The position numbers and the translations under genes are program-made. From Globobulimina sp. (lineage: Eukaryota > Foraminifera > Rotaliida), in assembly GCA_003354225.1 (NCBI GenBank), contig PIVH01000426.1, positions 1-5,831 on the forward strand: a DNA stretch of 5,831 bases. Reading direction: 5' to 3'. Below, in pieces: positions 1-5,831 of the stretch. How positions within the stretch are numbered: position 1 is the first letter of the stretch; every line of letters begins with the position of its first letter. A model generated the notes under the pieces. The model was not told the DNA's origin, searched no databases, and saw nothing but the letters and a program-made list of their open reading frames with translations.

Positions 1-779
1 TTTGAAATACCATCAATCTGGTTTTGACCTTCTGCAAGGTCTACAAATAGCAAGACACTTTCCCCGGGCCTTTTTATATCAGGTGTGACAACCCTTGTGA
101 TATCCTCCATTGTTGCATAGGCTGAAACAACCAGTTCCCTGGGAGACTTTACAGTCTCTTCGCTCACCCGGGTGGCCATAGACAAACTATCTTTCCCGCC
201 ATCAACAGCGATACCCAACGGTATCATAGCGTCACGCATTGCACAGGCCGCGTCATAGAGCGCTGCACCCTCACCAGGCAACTTCGGAGCCCACATCCAG
301 TTTGCTGAACATTTAACCCCTTCCAGGGTATCAATTTTAGCCCACACCAGGTTCGTCAGCGCTTCACCAACTGCCATTCGTGCTCCTGCCTGAGGATTCA
401 CCAGCATCTTAATGGGCTGTTCTCCAATAGCAGTTGCCGCGCCGCTAAGCTCAAAATGGCTCTGGGCAATGACTGCCACATCGGCCACAGTTGCCTGTAG
501 GGGCCCGCAGCACTGCTGCTGGGCAATTAATCCGGTAACGGACCTGTCAACCTTATTGGTCAGAAACCGTTTTGACCCGACTGACACAAGGCGCAAAACA
601 TTGTGCAACGCTTCCCGAACGGTCATATCATCCGGCAGCGCCAGGAGGGCTTGCTGGCCTTCATGCCGGCTGTCATAAAATGTCTTCTGGGGGATATTGC
701 CAAGAACCTCATGCAACTCCAGGTCTACAGGCTTAGATCCGTCCTGCTCGTCATACACCACAAAACGCCCATCACCGGT
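1..779 (-). CDS. PFAS: phosphoribosylformylglycinamidine synthase (FGAM synthase), internal fragment
   Basis: This enzyme makes FGAM from FGAR, glutamine and ATP in the fourth step of de novo purine synthesis, in the cytosol. The minus strand reads without a stop for about 259 codons, in at 779 and out through the window edge. Landmarks in order: TGDGRFVVYDE and PVDLELHEVLG (779-710), KRFLTNKVDRSVTGL (about 575-530), IAQQQCCGPLQ, SGAATAIGEQPIK, GEALTNLVWAK, CSANWMWAPKLPGEGAALYDA (about 313-253), VDGGKDSLSM (about 208-177) and VVSAYATMEDI...VTPDIKRP. These fall in family order and correspond to the second AIRS-like ATP-binding half of long, single-chain PurL; the wording is eukaryotic rather than E. 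coli-like. The N-terminal domains and the C-terminal glutaminase are outside this piece. Similarity ends at 779, just after a pyrimidine-rich stretch ending GTGAG on the minus strand, so 779 may be the start of an exon. It has no introns and is more GC-rich than the rest of the window. Product identity is secure; whether it is an exon, a pseudogene or foreign sequence is open. Confidence 0.93.
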
Positions 780-928
780 CTCACAACGAAAAGCAACAAA
801 GAAAGTGACGCGAATATTCTTTACCTCTAAAAACGAAGCAACGCCAAACACCATAAAAAGCAGAAAAACCTCACGATCGATATCCATCCCATTATTCCAA
901 TCGCATTGTGAGGCCATAACAATCTCAG

Positions 929-1368
929 ACACCTTATATGCATCCATATCAATGTCGATATCGGATGCGATTGCCACGGAGTATGAGATCGCTGCACCTG
1001 TTACCGAGTATGGATGTAATGATAAAGCAGCTGCAGACCAAACAGGAGAACTATGTGATGGTGTTATTGGTTTACATTGTGGTGCGCGTGCTTTAGGCCA
1101 AACACATTCACCGCACATATCGTATTGGCCCGCATGCCCAGATGACGAAGACGAAGACGTCGTTTATCACATTGCGAATGGCGACCAGTACGTTAAAGGC
1201 GAAGATATATACAGCGAGGTGGCGTTACCGCCTTTGCCCATAGATACGCGATGTGGCAGTGTGCCCAGCTCCGACTCTGGTCTCTCGACGTTGGCATCGG
1301 ATGAAGGTTCATGCGATGATTTGCTGTGGAATGTCGGCGATGCATTAAAGAAAATGTTTTGTGATTGA
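929..1368 (+). CDS. terminal exon of an acidic protein of unknown function (5' end uncertain)
   Basis: The frame is open on the plus strand through this stretch and stops at TGA 1366-1368. Not recognised. The product is rich in Asp, Glu, Ser and Pro, with an acidic run PDDEDEDVVYH (about 1138-1170), a segment DIYSEVALPPLPID, a Ser-rich SSDSGLSTLASDEGS and the C-terminus ALKKMFCD. It has no obvious signal peptide or membrane segment and is probably largely disordered. Codon use looks coding: mixed G/C third positions and few rare runs, unlike the AT-rich DNA immediately downstream. The start given is a guess, placed after a plausible acceptor ending TCAG at 925-928; AGs near 860 or 917 are alternatives. 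The open frame continues left to 697, but that part is antisense to the PFAS fragment and unlikely to be real. Upstream exons are not visible. The opposite strand is also open here, but its product resembles nothing. Confidence 0.45.
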
Positions 1369-1942
1369 ATTGTATTTATTTTGTATTATAATGTATGCAA
1401 TGCAGTGATTATTTTTTTTATTATTGTCAGCGGAATTAAGTGGTTATTAGGATCGCATTGAAGTCGTATATATGTTTGTTCGCTGCCTCTTCGCAAATGA
1501 GTGTGTTGAGGCTATTTACGATTCGTATATGATTTTCATGGTCAAATCAAAAGAACAATGTTAAACTTGTTTTTCTTGTGATAATTTAGCTGATTTTTGT
1601 TGTTGTTCAGTGATTAATTCCGTTGATGTTTTATTTAATAATTTCTATGTTGTGTTGAATGATATATTTCCCGCGAATTTGTTTAGTTTTTTTCAGTTTT
1701 TTTTTTTGTGTATTTGTGATTTAAATATTTTCGTGAATTTTTCCTTTTTATTTTTGATATTGCTTGGGATTGATTGAATTGTTTGTTGTTTTGTGTATTA
1801 TATTTTGATAATTAAATTTAGTAAATTTCAAATTTTAGAAGAATGATCAAGTTGATACTAACTGGCCATTTCCAGGTGAGAACGTTTCGGAGATTTATGA
1901 AGATTTTTCTTAGTCAATCACCGCATTAGAAATTAACTTTCT

Positions 1943-1964
1943 TTTGATATTTATATTTATCAAA
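1943..1964. repeat. small inverted repeat (7-bp stem, 8-nt loop)
   Basis: TTTGATA and TATCAAA flank an AT-only loop, a perfect 7-bp stem 43 bp past the lectin stop codon. In DNA this AT-rich it may be chance. A role in 3'-end formation is possible but not shown. Confidence 0.3.
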
Positions 1965-1998
1965 TCAAAAACGCGCAAGTATTGGACATTCATTCTAG

Positions 1999-2004
1999 TT
2001 TATT
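1999..2004 (-). promoter_or_regulatory. polyadenylation signal AATAAA of the lectin receptor gene
   Basis: On the minus strand a canonical AATAAA begins two bases after the TAA stop at 2009-2007. The position implies a very short 3' untranslated region, in keeping with the compact spacing of this locus. Confidence 0.5.
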
Positions 2005-2006
2005 AA

Positions 2007-4932
2007 TTATTTATTATACAGCACAGTATCTGCCTTTTCCGTACCATGCTTATGCATTGTCGTTCCTTCCTCGATTCCATCATTGCTGCCCTCGATTATA
2101 AATTCATCAGCTCCGATATTATGATTATAACCTTCCGTCTGCGCACTTCCTTTCTTATTCCCATCATCCATTCCATCCGAATCTGTCAAAACTTCCATCT
2201 GTGTCACATGCATATTATCACCGTTTGCAGTCTCAAAATCATTAGTTTTGAAATCTTTCATTTGATCATTCAATACATGTACATTTTGCTCATCTTTCTG
2301 TGCATTGTCTTTTTTATTCTCAATTTCAATAATTTTCATCATATCTTCTATAACATTGTTTGGTAAGTTCTCATTACTTAGATCTGCATCAATTGGTTGA
2401 ATATCACTCCTCAATTCGGACACTGACGTAATTTCAACGAGATCTGTCGGCCCCATATATTTCTTATCTTTTTTGCTTCTTCTCGCAAACAATAAAACTG
2501 ATGTTAATTATATCAAAATTAAATATAATGTATACAACCAACATTATTATTACATACCAATCAAACAACAGCACAAAACTCCGCCAGAAATAGCAATATA
2601 CAAATAATATTGGTCTGTAATCAAGCCATTATTTATGGATCCATCTCCTTGAACAGTTGTTATTCTCTCTCGTTGCTCTCCACTGCTTCCATCAGGCATG
2701 GCTGACATAGTTGGATTTGGTGGCATGTACGTCACCGCATTTGTTGGTGAAGCAGTCGGTGAAGCAGTCGGATTAACAGAAATAAAATCATTCGAATTGG
2801 GAAACATTATGCGCAGCGACAAAAATACAACATTTGATTGTCGTTGTTGAAGACCAACAGAGCCGGCGGAATATGCGGTGTCGCTAACTTGTCCGATGAA
2901 TATATGATTGATATAACATGCAATATATTGACCACTGATGTCTGCTCTTAGGATATATGTGCCTCCATTTTGGATGGTAAATGATGCAGAAATCAATAGA
3001 GTCCACGCCGACGCACCGTTATAACCTGAACAATTAATTAATGTGTTATCATATACAGCACAAACACAATTCATTGCCGATGCGATGCCGTTCCTTATTT
3101 CTAGTATACAATAAAATGTATAGTATACAGTTTTATTTTTATATTGCAAACTACAAATAACGAACGGATTACAAATGGAACAAATTCTATATCTAAAATA
3201 TAACAATACCATCAACAACAGTCGCTAATTGAACTGTTTGTGAAGCTTTATTGAGAAAGAAGTTATATGTGGTGCCTTCTAAATAAAGTGTACCGTTTTC
3301 TTGTACATCTGCGTTGGTACGAAACGTGATTCCGGCCGTATTAGTACCATTTTTATAATAAATTACAGCTTTTTTGTTATATCCAATTGAAAAAGTAGGT
3401 ACATTTAAGAAAAACGAAACAATACCTTCAATTTTATAGTCTGTCCATTGAAGAGTGGTTTTATCCGCATCGCCTAACCATACTTGACCGCCAGAATTGG
3501 AATATTGCACACTGACATTGCATCCGTTGACAATCCAGCTTCCAGTTAATATTGTAAACCTATTTGAAAAATCACACAGATAATTATATGCTGCATTCGG
3601 TTTGTTGCCATTTGAAGAGCTGATTTTCAATCCAGACACAACAACGTCTGCTGCAGAAACCCATGCCGATGATAAATATATATTCGCGTTAATTATTTTA
3701 TGTGATTCAGCCGAAACATCCGATACAATGCTGTCATTCAATGTAATTCTAACATGATCCTGCTGAATATGATAAGTTATATGATATAAAATATGTGTTT
3801 CAACAGCTGCAGATCGCACAGAATTATCAGGCTGCGTTGCATACGAATGCGAGAAATGAAATCGCTTTAAACCTGTATCTGCATATAACCATATCCCAGG
3901 CATATATTCAGTATCTACATTACCAATATGTAAGATATTGGTATAAGATGCTGGAAAATTAAGAATTAATTACAATATAAAATTCAATATATACATCATC
4001 CAATATGTCAATTGTGCCTATCATCTGTGACGAAGCCGGTATGCGTTGATACTGCAATGGATCATTAAATACATAATACAGTGATGGATAATTGCAAATG
4101 CCCGGATATGAACGCATAGAGCAACTGTTGTCATTCCAACCTGCAGCCCGGATATGAACGCAATCTTCGTTCCATAAGTTGTCGGGTTGCGATTTCTCCC
4201 ATGGTCCAGAACCTTTTTTTTTGTTTTATTTGTTCAAACAATGAGCAAATTAACAGCTGAAGCTGGAGCTATGCATAGTTACATACCATCATTGCCTGAT
4301 ATATCAGTGCCATAATCCCAGACCGAAGAGTCTATCCATTCAAACCCACCCTCATTGTATGTGTCATGAAGGCCAAACCAACAGTTATCGCACATTGCCA
4401 ATACTTGTGCATTTTGAGTGTCACTATGTATTGAAGCTAAATGGCTGTCGTACCTAAATAAGCACAGTGCTTCGTGTGCGGCATAATGCAAACTTTCACT
4501 ATTTCGAATGTACTGAGAATTACAAAGAAAATAAAAAGTCGATGTTGGTGACCAATCCTCCCAGTTTCCATCCGATGCATTGATGACAGTGCCAATATGC
4601 TCTATTACGGTATAGCCAGTTTTATACAGTCCAAAATCTTGCGCTGTTCCATCATACCAAACCCAACAAGGATCAGTCATTGTTATTGATTGTCCATTTC
4701 GTGATCCTTGACAATGGCGACCTATCCAACAGAGAGATTCACCCGCTGCAGAACACAAAGATTGAACTATAGAATTATCAGCATATGAATGGATACTGGC
4801 TAATTTTGTGTTGTATGTGGATCCACAGTAAGCGTTTGCGTGTGATTGGGTCATTAATTGTGAAACTAATATATATTGACAGTTGATTAATATTGGAATT
4901 AACAATGGTAACACTATAAAACGTGTTGTCAT
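2007..4932 (-). CDS. multi-domain lectin receptor: signal peptide, 2 C-type lectin domains, 2 concanavalin-like domains, TM, acidic tail
   Basis: Inferred exons on the minus strand: 4932-4287, 4212-3962, 3960-3426, 3368-3210, 3100-2558 and 2497-2007 (about 874 residues). Residues 1-18 form a signal peptide. The first CTLD (about 19-138) has KLASIHS, CWIG, DGNWEDW and FLC but no EPN/QPD. The second (about 139-256) has HLASIHS, CWFGLHD, FEWIDSSVWDYG, then after an intron QPDN (224-227), EDC, WND (241-243) and ICN. QPD with WND is the family's usual calcium-dependent galactose-type site; binding here is inferred. Next come two jelly-roll domains: one around ILHIGN and PGIWLYAD (about 4000-3600), one around GSWIVNG, GGQVWLGD, GITFR and SVGLQQRQ (about 3590-2800). 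A PTASPTASPT stalk, a helix IAISGGVLCCCLIVLLFA and the stop-transfer RRSKKDKK follow. The tail is about 155 residues, acidic and Asn-rich, with no kinase domain. All introns are phase 1. The reading frame needs a one-base shift at 3961. Likely a cell-surface glycan-recognition or adhesion protein. Confidence 0.82.
2498..2557 (-). other. lectin gene intron 4 (60 nt)
   Basis: It begins GTATGT and ends TAACATCAG on the minus strand, phase 1. Splicing joins ...CCCLI to VLLFARRSKKDKK, which completes one hydrophobic helix followed by a basic cluster. Without splicing the frame stops right after ...CLIGM. Confidence 0.8.
2746..2769. repeat. two tandem copies of a 12-bp unit in the stalk
   Basis: GGTGAAGCAGTC occurs twice in a row on the plus strand. 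On the coding (minus) strand this gives the PTAS repeat of the stalk, a typical O-glycosylated spacer that can change length by slippage. Confidence 0.85.
3101..3209 (-). other. lectin gene intron 3 (109 nt)
   Basis: It begins GTATTG and ends TATACTAG on the minus strand, phase 1, and contains in-frame stops. It joins ...TVQLATVVD to EIRNGIASAMN inside the second jelly-roll domain. The acceptor end contains two TAGTATAC copies (3102-3109 and 3121-3128), which can also pair as a small hairpin. Confidence 0.7.
3369..3425 (-). other. lectin gene intron 2, stop-free and 57 nt long
   Basis: It begins GTATTG and ends ACAAAAAAG on the minus strand, phase 1 at both ends, with TATAAC just before the acceptor. 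It is 19 codons long with no stop, so translation can run through it. Removal joins WTDYKIE to AVIYYKNGTNTAGITFR, the expected strand-turn-strand run of this jelly roll, and drops a hydrophobic 19-residue insert. The donor type and A-rich acceptor match intron 1. Confidence 0.65.
3959..3973 (-). other. one-base frame break in the lectin gene at an in-frame TAA
   Basis: Upstream, the lectin frame reads DDVYIEFYIVINS and hits TAA at 3961-3959. Downstream homology continues one base later as NFPASYTNILHIGN, starting at 3960. Skipping the T at 3961 gives an uninterrupted jelly-roll strand pattern. A GT-AG segment of 23 nt (3973-3951) exists here, but removing it leaves the frame wrong by one base. 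A sequencing error, a real inactivating indel, or +1 ribosomal frameshifting at TCT-TAA are all possible. Confidence 0.75.
4100..4162. repeat. 17-bp direct repeat read in two frames within one exon
   Basis: GCCCGGATATGAACGCA occurs at 4100-4116 and 4146-4162 on the plus strand, 46 bp apart. On the coding strand the upstream copy encodes CVHIR and the downstream copy RSYPG, because the offset is not a multiple of three. Both peptides fall in the calcium-site half of the second lectin domain. Confidence 0.85.
4213..4286 (-). other. lectin gene intron 1 (74 nt)
   Basis: It begins GTATGT and ends in a run of nine As followed by G on the minus strand, phase 1. It joins TDISGND-G to SGPWEKSQPDN, restoring a complete second C-type lectin domain. 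Without splicing the frame stops two codons later. The acceptor lacks a pyrimidine tract. Confidence 0.85.
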
Positions 4933-4987
4933 TGTGTGTAATGATACAGTTTTCGACTTTGAATAATATTGCTCTTTACTTAGTCAC
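4933..4987. promoter_or_regulatory. 55-bp divergent (bidirectional) promoter region
   Basis: Only 55 bp separate the ATG of the lectin receptor (minus) from the ATG of the SET-domain gene (plus). Both 5' untranslated regions and core promoters must share or overlap this space, or lie inside the neighbouring coding sequence. An AT-rich AATAATATT at 4962-4970 could serve as a TATA-like element for one or both directions; this is only a guess from composition. Confidence 0.5.
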
Positions 4988-5831
4988 ATGGCGCCTTCCT
5001 GTTTGACGGTTATTTTATGGCTATTTCCCATCATTTGCTCTGGATATTATTTCCCAACATCAACAAAACTGGAAACATGTTGCTCAGATCCTGTAAACGC
5101 ATTTATAATGCGTGAATTTTCAGGACCGTGTGCATGTATGACGTTACAACAAAAATGGAAAAGATATGTTGATTGGGTTCAAATAGAAGGCGGTTATATC
5201 CATCCATGGGTAGAACTTAGTTATGTCCATAGATATCAAGACAGCCAACCTTCAAAAGACGAAAAACAATCCAACACCAAACATAAAACTAATATTAATC
5301 AAAAACCTTCGAATTTCAAAATGCATTCGCATGAAAGGGGAATGTTTGTAAATATCCGTCAAAAATATCAACGAAAAATAAAATCCAAAGCCGTTCTGAT
5401 GCAAATTCCATTTTCTATCTCTTTCTCACAACTTTTAATCTCAAAATATATCCAAACCACCACACCAATAACAAAAATAAATAACCCTCCAATCAAAGAT
5501 ATTTTATTCCAGAAACCAGACCATTTCCTCCCATCTGTTAAGTTCCATATATTTATTTCAAACAATGTTCACACAAAACCCAATCAATATTAATATTGCA
5601 GCAATTTCCAGATTGGGATGAATTTCAGGCACACACAACCAAGCAATATGGCATTGACTCTATCCGAGGTTGGTTAGCTTTGGGCTTAGCGTGGCTCAAA
5701 CAAAACACTCACGAATTGTTGCCATGGTTTGCGTTGCTCCCACAGCCGTATTATTTGCCTATCACTTGGGACAAATTCCTGCGCGATGAATTTTTATTGA
5801 CTGGCACTCGCGCATTGAATGTGGTGCATCA
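4988..5831 (+). CDS. SET-domain protein lysine methyltransferase (SETD3/LSMT/SETD6-like) with signal peptide, 5' part
   Basis: Inferred exons 4988-5536 and 5602-5831 give 259 residues before the window ends. SET proteins transfer methyl groups from S-adenosylmethionine to lysine or histidine. Residues 1-19 (APSCLTVILWLFPIICSG) form a clear signal peptide. Then come YVDWVQIEGGYIHPWVEL (60-77), matching the family's 'WL...GG..HP.VEL' opening; HERGMF (115-120) at the GRGLFA methyl-donor loop; SKAVLMQIPFSISFSQLLIS (133-152), matching the '..VLL.IP.SLLLS' strand; and after the intron WLALGLAWLKQ...PWFALLPQPYYLPITWDKF...LLTGTRALN, matching the family's 'W..YL..LP......FW...EL..L.GT'. A Lys/Asn-rich insert (about 84-112) separates the first two motifs. 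The catalytic NHxC-type core lies beyond the window, so activity cannot be judged. ER entry or plastid bipartite targeting is suggested by the leader. Confidence 0.75.
5537..5601 (+). other. SET gene intron (65 nt)
   Basis: It begins GTTAAGT and ends TATTGCAG, phase 0. It joins PDHFLPS to QFPDWDEF, continuing the SET-type frame to the window end. Without splicing the frame stops at TAA 5591-5593. Its donor differs from the GTAT donors of the lectin gene. Confidence 0.75.

Larger units (their letters stand above)
1369..2006. other. T-rich intergenic region between convergent genes
   Basis: No credible coding frame. The plus strand is T-rich, with T runs near 1411-1418, 1687-1693 and 1701-1711, and dense stops. 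TGTA-containing sequence just after 1368 and an ATTAAA at 1811-1816 could help form the 3' end of the plus-strand gene, but no canonical AATAAA is seen for it. I see no tRNA, repeat family or PFAS exon here on either strand. The last 30 bases hold the 3' untranslated region of the minus-strand lectin gene. Confidence 0.6.

Noticed and set aside
412-830. Two overlapping plus-strand open frames (412-678 and 603-830)
   Set aside because: Both are antisense to the well-conserved PFAS frame, and their products have no recognisable pattern.
697-928. Left part of the plus-strand frame that ends at 1368, with an ATG at 697
   Set aside because: 697-779 is antisense to PFAS and the rest is low-quality basic sequence. 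Only the right part looks coding.
1273-1296. DSGLST in the acidic plus-strand exon as a phosphodegron
   Set aside because: It only approximates the DSGxxS pattern; a six-residue match in a Ser/Asp-rich region is weak evidence.
780-1372. Open minus-strand frame continuing upstream of the PFAS match
   Set aside because: Its product does not resemble PFAS (the expected residues before TGDG are absent) and it is explained as the shadow of the plus-strand exon.
1369-2006. tRNA, small RNA, CRISPR or transposon in the intergenic region
   Set aside because: No cloverleaf, repeat-spacer periodicity, terminal inverted repeats or transposase-like frame could be found by eye.
2046-2366. Plus-strand open frame rich in Ile, Phe and Leu
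   Set aside because: It is the antisense of the lectin receptor's acidic tail; the hydrophobic look comes from complementing Asp/Glu/Asn/Lys codons.
3951-3973. 23-nt GT-AG segment as a tiny intron repairing the lectin gene frame
   Set aside because: Removing it leaves the downstream frame off by one base and deletes residues that fit the jelly-roll strand.
4036-4056. 21-nt GTATTT...TTGCAG segment as a pygmy intron after the second lectin domain
   Set aside because: It is in phase, but the linker reads equally well with or without it. Nothing in the sequence favours splicing, and it would not fix the frame break.
5368-5565. Minus-strand frame with a convincing transmembrane-like segment
   Set aside because: It is antisense to the SET exon and intron. 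The plus frame carries family motifs in order, while this one has no promoter space or partner exons.

Overview
The window looks like nuclear DNA of a unicellular eukaryote with a compact, AT-rich genome. The genes are split by short GT-AG introns (57-109 nt). There are no bacterial-style operons. One product is a type I membrane receptor and another a SET-domain protein. Stops are TAA or TGA, and no in-frame TAA, TAG or TGA has to be read as sense, apart from one frame break discussed below. I cannot name the lineage. C-type lectin plus concanavalin-like receptors with Pro/Thr/Ser stalks would fit several protist groups.

Left end (1-779, minus): an uninterrupted piece of phosphoribosylformylglycinamidine synthase (PurL/PFAS, eukaryotic long form), cut off by the window edge. 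Its match stops abruptly near 779 and no upstream exon is visible to its right. Next (about 929-1368, plus) lies what looks like the terminal exon of an unrelated acidic protein of unknown function. It runs the opposite way, so its upstream exons would have to lie across the PFAS piece. Either the two genes are interleaved through introns, or the sequence is joined near 780-930.

Middle (1369-2006): T-rich, apparently non-coding DNA between the convergent 3' ends of the plus-strand exon and the lectin gene.

Main gene (2007-4932, minus): by hand splicing, a receptor of about 874 residues. It has a signal peptide, two C-type lectin domains (the second with QPD and WND motifs), two tandem concanavalin/LamG-like jelly-roll domains, a PTASPTASPT stalk, one transmembrane helix, a basic stop-transfer patch and a long acidic cytoplasmic tail. 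Four introns are inferred, all phase 1 and all starting GTAT. One has 57 nt, no stop and a length divisible by three, so it hides inside an open frame. Between the second lectin domain and the first jelly roll the frame must shift by one base at a TAA (3961-3959), and no GT-AG intron repairs this.

Right end (4988-5831, plus): divergent from the lectin gene with only 55 bp between start codons. It is the 5' part of a SET-domain lysine methyltransferase of the SETD3/Rubisco-LSMT/SETD6 type, unusually preceded by a signal peptide. It has one intron (5537-5601) and runs off the window before its catalytic core.

No tRNA, rRNA, CRISPR array or mobile element was recognised.
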